A stretch of DNA of 64,000 bases from CAZDDI01 sp964504195 (GCA_964504195.1 CAZDDI010000013.1:1-64000); one strand, 5' to 3'. Numbered from the stretch's first letter, positions 23,833 through 32,415 are shown. The notes: generated from the sequence alone by a model not told the origin. Program-made: numbers and translations.

Positions 23833-24854
23833 ACATCCAGCAAATCCCGCAGCATGGTCGCTGCCGAAGGGATGGGGTCAGGCTCATCAATGATGGCGCT
23901 GACGGTGCCGTAGATGTCGGTGGTGTAGACGACGCCCACTTGCTTGCTGCCTAAGCGCCCTAACGGATGCTCTGCCGGGAGCGGCGTGGGCGCGACGGAG
24001 AGCGTATAGCTGCCGTCGGGTTGTCGCTCGGCCTGGGCGAGCAGGCGGTAGCGATAGCCACGCTCGCGGGCGGCGCGCAAGTCCGCCGCATCCAACGCCA
24101 GGATGCCGGTGCGCTGCACATCTTCAAGACGGGCGGGATGGTTCAAGGTGGCATTCGCCAGAATCACGAGCTTGGCAGCGGCGTCCCAGCCCTCCAAATC
24201 CCAGGCGGCGTCGGCTTCGAGCACGCCCTCAGCGCGGGCCAGTTCGAGCGTTTCATCCCACGAGCGGCCTTGCAGCATCTCGTCCAGAATGAAGCCTGTG
24301 ACCAGATTCGGCACGGCTTCCAGCCGGTGGATGATGGCCCCACGCAGGTCGCGCTGGCCCAGGTTGATAGCGGGCAGGCCCCCGGCCACCGTACCATCGA
24401 AGAGCAAGCGAACGCCGTGCTCGGCGGCGAGCGCGTGCAATTCCTGGTACGCCAGCACCAGCGGGCCTTTGTTCGGTGTGACGATGTGCATCCCCCGCGT
24501 GAGCGCGGTGCGGATGCAGCTGAGGCCCGGTTCGGCCCCCTGCGCCAGATTGACCGGGCTGGCTTCAAGCAGCACATCGGCCTCGCAGCCGGCCAGCAGC
24601 GCGAGGGCCTCCCAGCCCGGCTGTCCGCGCCCAGCATAATCCGCTACGGATTGCCCCGCGCGTTTGAGCCGGGCGACTTCGGCCCAGTCCAGGCCGTTGG
24701 GATCGCACGCCGCCCCCCGACTATCCGCCGCGCCTACCAGCCGCAACGCCAACCCGTAGCGCTCGCGCAGCAAGGGGTCTTTATCAACAACAATTTCGCA
24801 GAAACGCCGGCCCAGGTTGCCCAGGCCGATGAGGACGATACGAATGGTTTGCAA
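23811..24854 (-). CDS. Homoserine dehydrogenase-like protein
   Basis: A 347-residue NAD(P)-dependent dehydrogenase. The N-terminal Rossmann motif is IVLIGLGNLGRRF. Family motifs NKGPLV (IVTPNKGPLVLAYQEL), the GTVAGGLPAINLGQRDL substrate region and LVTGFILDEMLQGRSWDETLELARAEGVLE match homoserine dehydrogenase. There is no C-terminal ACT domain. The start is TTG at 24854, because GGGGAGG lies 5 bases before it; a reading from 24884 has no such site. No aspartate kinase or threonine genes are adjacent, so it may act on homoserine or a related semialdehyde. Confidence 0.82.
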   Translation of the reverse strand: MQTIRIVLIGLGNLGRRFCEIVVDKDPLLRERYGLALRLVGAADSRGAACDPNGLDWAEVARLKRAGQSVADYAGRGQPGWEALALLAGCEADVLLEASPVNLAQGAEPGLSCIRTALTRGMHIVTPNKGPLVLAYQELHALAAEHGVRLLFDGTVAGGLPAINLGQRDLRGAIIHRLEAVPNLVTGFILDEMLQGRSWDETLELARAEGVLEADAAWDLEGWDAAAKLVILANATLNHPARLEDVQRTGILALDAADLRAARERGYRYRLLAQAERQPDGSYTLSVAPTPLPAEHPLGRLGSKQVGVVYTTDIYGTVSAIIDEPDPIPSAATMLRDLLDVFVMRTA

Positions 24855-24942
24855 TGTAACCTCCCCAAAAATAGCAAATGGCAAATCTCAAATCAAAACC
24901 AACGTAACGCGAAGCGTCTGCTTCGCGCGCGAACGGCGCATG

Positions 24943-25244
24943 ATGAATTTTAAGAAATTAATCCGTAAATAAGGTTTTGTGTAAAGTTGGTCGTTTTAAA
25001 ATAGAATGATCCCCCTATTCCCCTGCCCCCTTTCCCCCGCAAGCGGGGGAAAGGGGGGATTTTTTTGTGGGGTTTTTGGGCGGCGGCTTCGCCGCCGCCC
25101 AAAAACCCCGTTATTCTTCTCCCCCTCCCCACGCCGCGCAGCGGCGTGGGGAGGGGGCAAGGGGGTGGGGTAAAATTCTCAATTTGTAAATTTTTAATAA
25201 GTTATTGTTGTAAATTATTTTATTTCCGGTTCATTTTCTTAATT
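24943..25244 (+). repeat. Dispersed multi-hairpin repeat, copy B (complete)
   Basis: A repeat of about 302 bp with three strong perfect stems. The first is 15 bp (25026-25040 / 25043-25057). The second is 19 bp (25069-25087 / 25091-25109, with GGCGGC-TTC-GCCGCC at its tip). The third is 17 bp (25121-25137 / 25141-25157). The flanks are AT-rich. Copy A at 15307-15724 is interrupted; copy C (1-44) is partial. No coding capacity. The stems would stall or terminate transcription. Confidence 0.88.
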
Positions 25245-25250
25245 ATAAGA

Positions 25251-25620
25251 GGTAAACCCCCGGCTTTGCCGGGGAGACACGCAAAGTTTGACAGTTCCGG
25301 GAATAGGTGGCAATGCCATTATCGTTAATGCCCTGTGCATTAATGGTATAGGTGCTAGTGAATTGGTCTTCATGTTACAGATGGCGATAGTGTTGCAGGT
25401 TAGGGATTCTTCGGGATAAATGAGTCTTGCTGGTACCTTATAGGATGGGACAAGCGGGAAGCCGTAGGTTCAGTTAGTTCGCGTGTATCTCAATGACGTG
25501 AAGGTGGTCGCTGCGTCCCATTAAAATGTCTCGTGTAGGTTTTCGCCGCCGAAGGCGGCTCTCAATAACCGCTTTGAGCGGTTCACATATTTCAAGTCAC
25601 CGGCTTTGCCGGTGGTCTAT
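25251..25620 (+). ncRNA. Orphan structured RNA element resembling an IscB omega-RNA (HEARO), nuclease gene missing
   Basis: A gene-free region of about 370 bases with ordered folds. The left end hairpin is CCCCGGC-TTT-GCCGGGG (25258-25274). Next come CAAAGTTTGACAGTTCCGG and a CCATTA...TAATGG stem (25316-25346). A 7-bp closing stem ATGGGAC (25445-25451) / GTCCCAT (25515-25521) encloses 63 bases. Immediately after, ATGTCTCGTGTA (25526) resembles the first codons of an IscB (MSRV...) but runs at once into three hairpins (25545-25559, 25567-25583, 25598-25614), as at the right end of IS200/IS605-type elements. Interpreted as an internally deleted, non-autonomous OMEGA element. Recognition is from memory of family features and is unverified. 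Confidence 0.45.
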
Positions 25621-25663
25621 GACTTTCATCCTGCGCTGCCAGTTCGCGCTACATTGGCTATCG

Positions 25664-26968
25664 TCAAACTTCCTCCAATCGCACCCCCAACAACGGCACG
25701 AGCATTTCTTCCGAACGCAGGCCGCCGTGCAAGCCCTGGTTTTTGCCGAGTTTTTCGCGGGTGCGCACCAGAGATGTGCCATCAGTGGCAATACAGACCA
25801 AATCGCCGAGACGGTGAGGGACTTCGGCGTAGGGTTCGCCAGGACCGAGCAGCCCGCTCGCCAGCACCTCCGCCTGCGTCATGCAATAGAACCGGTCGCC
25901 GAAATGCTCAACCAGGTACTCGCGCACCCACTCCACGCGCCCGGCGCGGGGGTAGAAGAAGGGCACGCGCGGCTCGCCCAGCGTCGGCAACAGCAGCGCA
26001 TCGCGCAACGCGGGGTGATCCTCCAACGCGATGGCGCGTTCGATGGGAGTGTGCATCTGCCCGTGATCGGCCAGGAACAGCAGGAGCGTCCCCTCGCGCT
26101 CCGCCGCTGTCAGCCCCTTGAGGAAGTGCTCGGCGATGAAGTAGCTGAGGCTACGCACCTCTCCCTCCACTGTGCTATGCTGCGGCCCCCGGCGGTGTTC
26201 GAGCGTGTCCACGATGCTCCAATAACCGCCCAGCAGGAACCGCTCGTCCTGGTGTTGGCGCAACACGGCGCGCAAGGTGTACCAGAAATCGGAGGCCGCT
26301 ACATGACCGTGCATCTCCCGCACGCCCCGGAAGAACATCTGCGTCAACGCACTGTTGAGCAGCGGTGCAGCAATGACCTGATCGCTGGGGATGCCCTGCG
26401 CGGCCAGCTGCTGCGAGAGCGACGGCACGGGCAGGAACTTCTCCGGCTCCAGCCCCCAGTTTTCCAGCAGCACGCCGCCCGGCGCAGCAGTAGGACGGAA
26501 GCTGATGCACTCCACGCCCGTGTGAAACTCGCGGAGATACATCTCGTAGGCCAGCAAGCCGTGCTGCACCGGCGGGAAGCCGGAGCGCAACGTAGCCAGC
26601 ACACTGTTGGTGGTGGAGATAAAGGTTGTGGTGATGGGGAGCAGCCGCCCCCGCTCTGCCAGGCGGTGGAAAATCAAGCCCTCATCGCCCGCCAGCAGGC
26701 GTTGCAGCAGCTCCCAGCCCAGGCCGTCGAGCAACACCATGACCACCCGTTCCACGCCATCGGTCAGCCCGGCGAGCAGGTCGGCGCGCAGTGGGGGCAG
26801 CGTCCCCGCCGCGAGCGTCGCACCGAAGCACTGCGCCAGCGTCGCCGGGAGATTGCCCAGCGAAAGCCCCTCGTAGCGCGGCCAAACGAACGCCTCCGGC
26901 AGCGTCAGCCCGGCAGGACGATAGGTACGTAGATCGTGTTCTAAAGCAGCAAGGTTCATCTTGTTCAT
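25664..26968 (-). CDS. Type I phosphodiesterase / nucleotide pyrophosphatase family protein
   Basis: A 434-residue soluble enzyme of the alkaline-phosphatase superfamily. Metal and catalytic motifs are MVLLDGLGWELLQ (first Asp), TTTFISTTNSVLATL (Thr nucleophile region), GGYWSIVDTLEHRRGP (Asp/His), LLFLADHGQMHTP (Asp-His) and LHGGLRSEEMLVPLL (final His). No signal peptide. Likely hydrolyses a phosphodiester or phosphonate; substrate unknown. Start ATG 26968 (second ATG at 26959), weak SD. A TGGTATGAT element lies upstream on the same strand at 27064-27056. Confidence 0.85.
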   Translation of the reverse strand: MNKMNLAALEHDLRTYRPAGLTLPEAFVWPRYEGLSLGNLPATLAQCFGATLAAGTLPPLRADLLAGLTDGVERVVMVLLDGLGWELLQRLLAGDEGLIFHRLAERGRLLPITTTFISTTNSVLATLRSGFPPVQHGLLAYEMYLREFHTGVECISFRPTAAPGGVLLENWGLEPEKFLPVPSLSQQLAAQGIPSDQVIAAPLLNSALTQMFFRGVREMHGHVAASDFWYTLRAVLRQHQDERFLLGGYWSIVDTLEHRRGPQHSTVEGEVRSLSYFIAEHFLKGLTAAEREGTLLLFLADHGQMHTPIERAIALEDHPALRDALLLPTLGEPRVPFFYPRAGRVEWVREYLVEHFGDRFYCMTQAEVLASGLLGPGEPYAEVPHRLGDLVCIATDGTSLVRTREKLGKNQGLHGGLRSEEMLVPLLGVRLEEV

Positions 26969-26984
26969 CCTAATTGTGGAAGCG

Positions 26985-27064
26985 CGTGAAACGTGAAACG
27001 TGATGCGTGAAGAATTTTCTGGTCACGTTTCACGCTTCACGCATCACTCTTCCAAATCATACCA
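26985..27064. promoter_or_regulatory. Iterated-word hairpin and minus-strand extended -10
   Basis: GTGATGCGTGAAG (27000-27012) pairs with CTTCACGCATCAC (27035-27047) over 13 bp. Flanking CGTGAAACGTGAAACG and TCACGTTTCACGC words extend it. Just beyond, ATCATACCA (27056-27064) reads TGGTATGAT on the minus strand, a likely promoter for the phosphodiesterase, which would place this hairpin in its 5' leader. Confidence 0.5.
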
Positions 27065-27162
27065 CAAAAGCAGGGCGGGGGAAATTTCCGCGATTGCGCT
27101 ATAATTGAAGCGTAAGACTTCTGGTCACGTTTCACGCAACACGCATCACAAAGGAGTCACCC

Positions 27163-28818
27163 ATGCGGATTCTTTCTGTTGACGAGATGCGCGCGTTGGA
27201 GCAGGCCGCCGATGCGGCGGGACATTCCTATGCGCGCATGATGGAACTGGCGGGGCAAGCCGTCGCCCGTGCGATTCTCAAGCGGTGGCCGGTGAAGAGC
27301 CGCCGCGTGTTGATACTGGTCGGGCCGGGCAACAATGGCGGCGATGGGCTGGTAGCCGCCCGCTATCTGGCCGATGCCGGGGGCATCGTCACCGTGTACC
27401 TCAGCCGCGCCCGCGATGCCGCGCAAGATGAGGTGTATCGTAAGGCCGTCGAGCGTGAGATTCCCTGCATCGTTGCGGCAGATGATCCAGAACAGCGCGA
27501 ACTGCGCCGCCTGCTCGCGCAGACACACCTGCTGGTGGATGCGCTGCTGGGGACAGGCGCGACGCCGCCGCTGCAAGGCAGCATCGCCGAACTGCTACGC
27601 GCCGTCCACGCGGCGCTGGTCGAGCGTCCTGGCGACCCGCTCACCTGGCTCACCACGCCAGAGCCGCGCCCCAATCACGCACCCACCATCATGGCCGTAG
27701 ATGGGCCTTCGGGTATGGATTTCGACACGGGCGCGCTCGATCCGTTGGCCCTGCGCGCTGCGCTCACCGTGACGTTCGCCTATCCCAAGACCGGGCACTT
27801 CGCCTTCCCCGCCGCCGAACATAGCGGGGAGCTGGTCGTGGCCGACATCGGCATCCCCGCCGGGCTGACGCCGGAAGCAGGATTGCGCGTGGCGACCCCG
27901 CGCCAAATCGCCGCGTGGCTGCCCACACGTCCCAACGATGCCCACAAGGGCACGTTTGGCAAAACGCTAATCGTGGCCGGATCGGCCAACTACACCGGCG
28001 CGGCAGCCCTGGCTGCCAACGCCGCCGCCCGCGCCGGCGCGGGCCTGGTCACGCTGGCAGCGGCGAGCTCGCTGCACGCCGCGCTCGCGCCACAAACGCC
28101 GGAGGCCACCTACCTGCTGTTGCCACACGCGCTCGGCGCGCTGACCGCCGCCGCTGCCCCCATTATCCATGAGCAGCTGCCAGGCTACACCGCGCTGCTG
28201 CTAGGGCCGGGACTGAGCCAGGCCCCGGAGACGGTGGAGTTCGTCAAGACGCTCTTTGGCGCGCGGGTGGAGAAGCGCGCGGCAGGCTTCCTCGCTGCGC
28301 CTGCCGCGCCCCAGAGCGAACCGCCCGCCCTGCCCCCGCTCATCGTGGATGCGGACGGGCTGAACATCCTGGCACAACTGCCCGATTGGCCGCAACGCCT
28401 ACCCGCCGACAGCATCCTCACACCCCACCCTGGCGAGATGGCACGGCTCTGCAGTTGCGAGCTACCAACGGTGCAGGCTGAGCGGATCACGCTAACGCAC
28501 GAGAAAGCGGCTGCATGGGGGCACATCGTCGTGCTGAAAGGGGCATTCACAGTCATCGCCGCACCGGATGGCCGCACCGTACTGTTGCCCTTCGCCAACG
28601 CAGGACTAGCCGCCGCCGGGACGGGCGACGTGCTGGCGGGCATCATCGCGGCACTGCGCGGGCAAGGACTGGCCGCGTTCGAAGCAGCGGTCACCGGGGC
28701 GCACCTTCACGGGCTGGCCGGCGAGCTCGCGCGCAAGCAATTCGGCGTGGCGGGCATGATCGCCCGCGATGTAATTGCCGCGCTACCAGAAGCGGGTAAA
28801 CGGTTGCTGGAAACTTGA
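27163..28818 (+). CDS. nnr: Bifunctional NAD(P)H-hydrate epimerase / ADP-dependent dehydratase
   Basis: A 551-residue cytosolic repair enzyme for damaged NADH/NADPH hydrates. The N-terminal half (to about 225) is the epimerase: LVGPGNNGGDGLVAARYL and VDGPSGMDFDTG. The C-terminal half is the ribokinase-like dehydratase: HKGTFGKTLIVAGS, LILTPHPGEMARL-type (here SILTPHPGEMARL) and AAGTGDVLAGIIAAL with the catalytic Asp. Slightly longer than the E. coli YjeF protein (about 515). The start ATG has AAAGGAG upstream. A TATAAT at 27100-27105 may be its -10 box, without a good -35. Confidence 0.94.
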   Translation: MRILSVDEMRALEQAADAAGHSYARMMELAGQAVARAILKRWPVKSRRVLILVGPGNNGGDGLVAARYLADAGGIVTVYLSRARDAAQDEVYRKAVEREIPCIVAADDPEQRELRRLLAQTHLLVDALLGTGATPPLQGSIAELLRAVHAALVERPGDPLTWLTTPEPRPNHAPTIMAVDGPSGMDFDTGALDPLALRAALTVTFAYPKTGHFAFPAAEHSGELVVADIGIPAGLTPEAGLRVATPRQIAAWLPTRPNDAHKGTFGKTLIVAGSANYTGAAALAANAAARAGAGLVTLAAASSLHAALAPQTPEATYLLLPHALGALTAAAAPIIHEQLPGYTALLLGPGLSQAPETVEFVKTLFGARVEKRAAGFLAAPAAPQSEPPALPPLIVDADGLNILAQLPDWPQRLPADSILTPHPGEMARLCSCELPTVQAERITLTHEKAAAWGHIVVLKGAFTVIAAPDGRTVLLPFANAGLAAAGTGDVLAGIIAALRGQGLAAFEAAVTGAHLHGLAGELARKQFGVAGMIARDVIAALPEAGKRLLET

Positions 28819-28875
28819 TGCTAGTTGCTAGTTGCTAGTTGCTGGAAACTTGCGACTTGTAGCTTGTGGCTTGCC
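28816..28875. repeat. Iterated-word spacer (GCTAGTTGCTAGTTGCTAGTTG)
   Basis: Three tandem TAGTTGC words followed by ACTTGCGACTTGTAGCTTGTGGCTTGC words. Same spacer style as elsewhere but with a different word. Confidence 0.7.
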
Positions 28876-28927
28876 GCCTTTTCGCCTTTTCACTTTCTCG
28901 CTGATTCGTCATAAAGGAGAAATTGTT

Positions 28928-29356
28928 ATGGAACCCAATCCCTTCACCCTGGCTGATTTGGGACGCATTGTGTTGATTTTCATGGGCGTGAGCCTGCTGC
29001 TGGCGATTATACTGCTCATCCTCACCTACCGGCGGCTCAAAAACATGCACATACCGGAAGGCGCGGACTTCTTCACCACGCTGCGCCATGTTCCGCTGGT
29101 GCTGGTGCTGATTCTCGACCTGCTCGACTTCGGACTGGACATCTTCGCCGCGCCGGTATCGTGGCTACTGCTGGGGCAACTGGGGCTGCAATCGCTGCAA
29201 GGGGTAACGGTCATTGAGGGGTTGATTCCCGGCACACAACTGATCCCCACCCTTACTGGCGCGTGGATTCTGGCGCGGATGGGAGTGAAGTTGCCGGGGA
29301 GCAAAATCGAGGGCTATGTGCCGCCGGAGCCAGGGCGGCGCATCCAACAGAAATAA
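28928..29356 (+). CDS. Small membrane protein of unknown function
   Basis: A 142-residue protein. One N-terminal membrane helix (IVLIFMGVSLLLAIILLILTYR) is followed by a short basic loop and then two hydrophobic stretches (VPLVLVLILDLLDFGLDIFA, WLLLGQLGLQSLQGVTVIEGLIPGTQLIPTLTGAWILA). Not recognised as a named family. The ATG at 28928 has a good SD (AAAGGAG). Likely monocistronic: a 14-bp hairpin follows. Confidence 0.7.
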   Translation: MEPNPFTLADLGRIVLIFMGVSLLLAIILLILTYRRLKNMHIPEGADFFTTLRHVPLVLVLILDLLDFGLDIFAAPVSWLLLGQLGLQSLQGVTVIEGLIPGTQLIPTLTGAWILARMGVKLPGSKIEGYVPPEPGRRIQQK

Positions 29357-29397
29357 AACGTGATGCGTGATTTTCTTTACGTTTCACGCATCACGTT
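29357..29397. terminator. Hairpin made of CGTGATGCGTGA words
   Basis: AACGTGATGCGTGA (29357-29370) pairs perfectly with TCACGCATCACGTT (29384-29397), loop TTTTCTTTACGTT. It lies between two convergent genes and may terminate both. Confidence 0.65.
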
Positions 29398-29412
29398 TCA
29401 CGCTTTACACTA

Positions 29413-30612
29413 TTATTCCTTCAACGCTTCAGCGAAGCGATACCCAAGCGCCTCACCCTCTTTGAGCAAGGCAGCAGTAGGGCCGCCCATGAACTCCCAG
29501 ACCTCGCTCACATCCCAGCGCAGGGCTTCGGCCAGCTTCGAGAAGTCGCGCCGCGCACCGCCGCTCCAGCCGTAGCTGCCAAAGTAGGCCGCCTTGCGGT
29601 TGAAGATGCGCTTGTGTTCGAGCGCGTGCAGCATGTCCACCATCGGCGGGAACAGACCACCCTCGTAAGTGGGCGCGCCCACCAGCACACCCTTGCGCAA
29701 GTAAGCATAGGGCAGCACATAGCTGGAATGCAAGTGCCGCACATCAAACACATCCACCGGCACGCCGGCGCGCGCCACGCCCTCGGCCACCGCCTGCACC
29801 AGCGCCTCCGTGTTGCCGTACATCGTGCCGAACAGTAGTGTCACGCCCACGTCGCCGTCGCTCTCGGCGTAACCCGCCCAGCGGCGATACAGCTCGATGA
29901 TGCGCTCTGGCTGCCCACGCCAGATCAGCCCATGCGAGGGGGCCACCACGTCCACCGGCAAGCCGGCGAGCTTCTCCAGCGCCTTGAGTACGGGCTTGGG
30001 ATACAGCGCCACGATGTTGACGTAATAGCGCAGCGATTCGCGCTCGTAGAAGGCCAAATCGGGATACTGATCGTCGAAAATCGCGCCCTGGAGCGCGCCA
30101 TAGCCCCCGAAGGCATCGCACGAGAACAGCACCCGCTGCTCCACCGCGTAAGTCATCATTGTCTCCGGCCAGTGGACAAACGGCGTGGAAAAGAACTGCA
30201 ATGTCTGCCCCCCGCCCAAGTCAAGGGTCTCCCCATCTTTGACCACGCGAATCCCCTCAGTCACCTGATAGTAACCCGCGAGCATCTTCAGCGCCTTCTC
30301 GGAGGTGAGAATCTGCGCCTGGGGGGCGATGCGCCGCAGGATGCCCAGTGCGCCGGTGTGATCTGGCTCCATGTGGTTGATGACGATGTAGTCGAGATGC
30401 GCCGGCTCCACCACCTGGCCGATCTGATCCAGTAGTTCATTGAGCTTCAAGTCTTTCGCCAGGTCAATGAGCGCCGTCTTTTCGCCCTTGACCAGATACG
30501 CGTTATACGAAACCCCCTCGCGGGTGATGGGCCACAGGCCCTCGAAGAGATCGGTCGTGCGGTCGTTCACGCCGATCCAGTAAATACCGGGACGGACTTC
30601 AATAGCGGACAT
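29413..30612 (-). CDS. Flavodiiron protein (A-type flavoprotein, O2/NO reductase)
   Basis: A 399-residue cytosolic enzyme reducing O2 to water or NO to N2O. The N-terminal metallo-beta-lactamase-like domain carries the diiron ligands: HMEPDH (His-x-Glu-x-Asp-His), a His in FVHWPETM, Asp in LFSCDAFGGYG and His in VVAPSHGLIWRG. The C-terminal flavodoxin domain begins near 255 (LLFGTMYGNTEALVQAVAEG binds FMN). No fused rubredoxin, so an external donor is expected; the rubredoxin-like domain at 48988-49506 is a possible but unproven candidate. Strong SD (AGGAGG). Suggests oxygen or NO exposure of a micro-aerobic or anaerobic host. Confidence 0.94.
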   Translation of the reverse strand: MSAIEVRPGIYWIGVNDRTTDLFEGLWPITREGVSYNAYLVKGEKTALIDLAKDLKLNELLDQIGQVVEPAHLDYIVINHMEPDHTGALGILRRIAPQAQILTSEKALKMLAGYYQVTEGIRVVKDGETLDLGGGQTLQFFSTPFVHWPETMMTYAVEQRVLFSCDAFGGYGALQGAIFDDQYPDLAFYERESLRYYVNIVALYPKPVLKALEKLAGLPVDVVAPSHGLIWRGQPERIIELYRRWAGYAESDGDVGVTLLFGTMYGNTEALVQAVAEGVARAGVPVDVFDVRHLHSSYVLPYAYLRKGVLVGAPTYEGGLFPPMVDMLHALEHKRIFNRKAAYFGSYGWSGGARRDFSKLAEALRWDVSEVWEFMGGPTAALLKEGEALGYRFAEALKE

Positions 30613-30700
30613 AGCACCTCCTATGCAAATCTAAAAATCTGCGAATGGCGAATGGCGAATCGCAAATACAGAATTTTGGCTTCACGTTTCACGCCAAAGT
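30613..30700. repeat. Iterated-word spacer (GCGAATGGCGAATGGCGAATCGC)
   Basis: AATCTAAAAATCTGCGAATGG... words followed by CTTCACGTTTCACGCC between divergent genes, matching the style at 14436-14515 and 23750-23832. Confidence 0.65.
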
Positions 30701-30734
30701 ATAACCTTCGCAGTGACGGCTGTCAAGCGCACAG

Positions 30735-30762
30735 TTGCTTTCTGCACAATTCTGTCTATACT
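30735..30762 (+). promoter_or_regulatory. Promoter of the LacI-family regulator gene
   Basis: TTGCTT (30735-30740), 16-base spacer, TATACT (30757-30762). A start site near 30769 would coincide with the ATG at 30770, implying a leaderless mRNA. Confidence 0.6.
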
Positions 30763-30769
30763 TTACAGT

Positions 30770-31798
30770 ATGAAACGAAAGCGTCACGGCGATATGAAAC
30801 CCACCATCCGCGAGGTGGCTACCTATGCTGGGGTGTCTGCCACCACTGTCTCACATGCTCTAAGCGGCAAGCGCCCAGTCTCCGAAGAAAACCGCGCCAA
30901 AATTTTAGAGGCAATGCGCGTGCTTAAATACGAGCCAAGTATGCTGGCACAACGCCTGGCTGGACGTCCGGCACAAATGATCGCGCTGGTCTTCCCGCTA
31001 GTCTCCGGATTGTTTTCTTCAGTAGAGCACCGCTTTATTCCGGCAATGGGTATGCCAGTCGCCGCAGCCAATTATGCTTTCCTTGTAGTTTACTCACCGC
31101 AAATGGATATGGAACAGTTCCGCCGGTTCATTAGCAGTGGCGTGGCTGACGGCGTCATCCTAATGCAAGTACAACAAACGGACCCGCGCGTCGCGCTCTT
31201 GCGAGAGCACAACCTCCCGTTCGTAATGATTGGACGCCCTCAAGACACAATGGGGCTTGCCTATGTGGATCAAGATTTCCACGCGGGATTACGCGAGGCA
31301 GCCAAGCACCTCATTGCATTAGGGCACGCGACCATTGCCCTGCTCCACTACCAAGACTTGGAACTGGGATTTGTGGCGCGGCAGCGACAAGCCTTTCTGG
31401 ACTTGAGCACCGACCTGGGGTTCACCCCCCAGGTCGCGCCCACCGATTTCAGCGATGTTGCAGCCTATCAGGCCATGCGACAACTGTTCACCACTACGCC
31501 ACGCCCCACCGCTGCCATCATCTGGAACGACCTGGCCGTGGTTGGCGCGAGCCGCTTCCTCACCGAACAAGGGCTGCGCGTGCCCCAGGATTTCTCGTTG
31601 ATCTGCTATGACCGCAGCCCCTCGCTCTTTATGACCTCCGGCCCGCTCACCATCATTGATACGCGCATTGACGAGATGGGAGCGGCAGCAGCACACCTGC
31701 TGCTCGCGCTCCTCAACGGCGAAACGCAACTCGCCACCCAGGTCTTGATCCCCTCACGGCTAGTGCTTGGCGAGAGCACTGGCTCGGCCCCACGTTAA
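30770..31798 (+). CDS. LacI-family transcriptional regulator
   Basis: A 342-residue repressor. The N-terminal helix-turn-helix and hinge are TIREVATYAGVSATTVSHALSG and YEPSMLAQRLAGRP, followed by a periplasmic-binding-protein-like sensor domain (VIWNDLAVVGASRFLTEQGLRVPQDFSLICYDRS, written here AAIIWNDLAVVG). The usual GxD motif before the effector site is replaced by YDRS. The ATG at 30770 is preferred as a leaderless start; the ATG at 30794 directly before the HTH is an alternative, and neither has an SD. Effector unknown; no sugar genes adjoin it. Confidence 0.9.
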   Translation: MKRKRHGDMKPTIREVATYAGVSATTVSHALSGKRPVSEENRAKILEAMRVLKYEPSMLAQRLAGRPAQMIALVFPLVSGLFSSVEHRFIPAMGMPVAAANYAFLVVYSPQMDMEQFRRFISSGVADGVILMQVQQTDPRVALLREHNLPFVMIGRPQDTMGLAYVDQDFHAGLREAAKHLIALGHATIALLHYQDLELGFVARQRQAFLDLSTDLGFTPQVAPTDFSDVAAYQAMRQLFTTTPRPTAAIIWNDLAVVGASRFLTEQGLRVPQDFSLICYDRSPSLFMTSGPLTIIDTRIDEMGAAAAHLLLALLNGETQLATQVLIPSRLVLGESTGSAPR

Positions 31799-31896
31799 CA
31801 CCTATCCGAAAAGTCCCGCTATCGAGCATGTCTGCCGAGACCTGGTGCTGGTTTCGGTCAGCTTACCAGTACCGCTACAAATTGGTGGACAGATTT

Positions 31897-32370
31897 TTAG
31901 TGATGGGATAAGCTAATCAGCACAATCCCGCCCACGGTCATCACCATGCCAATGATCATCTGTGGCGAGAGGTGCTCGGCGGCCAATTCCAACCCCAAGA
32001 GCTTGCCAATGTATGGCGCAAGCATCCCCATAATCGCGCCAAAGAGCGGCGAAGTGAACGCGATAGGCATAACATGGTTAAGACTTGGTGCGTGCTTGAT
32101 AGCCGTATAAAAGCACAACATCCCTACCGAGCCGGCCAATACGCCCCCTCCGAGGACCATCATTGTAAGAGCTTTCGGCCCAGCCTGCGGGATCTGCTTC
32201 CACTGAGAAAAACTGTAGGTACCCAACACCACAAACGCAATCGCTGTACGGATAGTAATCCCCACTTGCGGCGTCAAGCCACCAAGTTTGAGACCCTGCT
32301 TCTCGAAGAAGCCGCCGATACCCCATGCCATCGCCGTGAACAACGCAAAGATCTGTGGACTGATTTCCAT
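31897..32370 (-). CDS. Half-size EamA/DMT-family membrane protein
   Basis: A 157-residue protein with about five hydrophobic helices (FALFTAMAWGIGGFFEK; TIRTAIAFVVLGTYSF; TMMVLGGGVLAGSVGMLCFYTAI; HVMPIAFTSPLFGAIMGML; IIGMVMTVGGIVLISLS). It corresponds to a single EamA repeat. Most drug/metabolite transporters carry two, so this one should dimerise. The EKQGLKLGG and HAPSLNHVMPIAFTSPL motifs are typical of the family. SD GGAGG. A TGGTATAAT element on its strand lies at 32411-32403. Substrate unknown. Confidence 0.82.
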   Translation of the reverse strand: MEISPQIFALFTAMAWGIGGFFEKQGLKLGGLTPQVGITIRTAIAFVVLGTYSFSQWKQIPQAGPKALTMMVLGGGVLAGSVGMLCFYTAIKHAPSLNHVMPIAFTSPLFGAIMGMLAPYIGKLLGLELAAEHLSPQMIIGMVMTVGGIVLISLSHH

Positions 32371-32402
32371 GCAATACCTCCATGTAGAAAATGATACCTT
32401 CG

Positions 32403-32411
32403 ATTATACCA
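32403..32411 (-). promoter_or_regulatory. Extended -10 promoter of the EamA gene
   Basis: ATTATACCA on the plus strand reads TGGTATAAT on the minus strand, about 33 bases before the ATG at 32370. It directly follows the terminator of the upstream lipoprotein gene. Confidence 0.6.
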
Positions 32412-32415
32412 CCAA

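Noticed and set aside
25526..26932. A 468-codon open frame on the plus strand
   Set aside because: It lies antisense to the phosphodiesterase gene, whose motifs are intact, and its product is low-complexity Arg/Gln-rich. Only its first codons are of interest, as a possible iscB remnant.
28816..28927. Leader gene before the small membrane protein
   Set aside because: Only iterated GCTAGTTG words; no ORF with SD.
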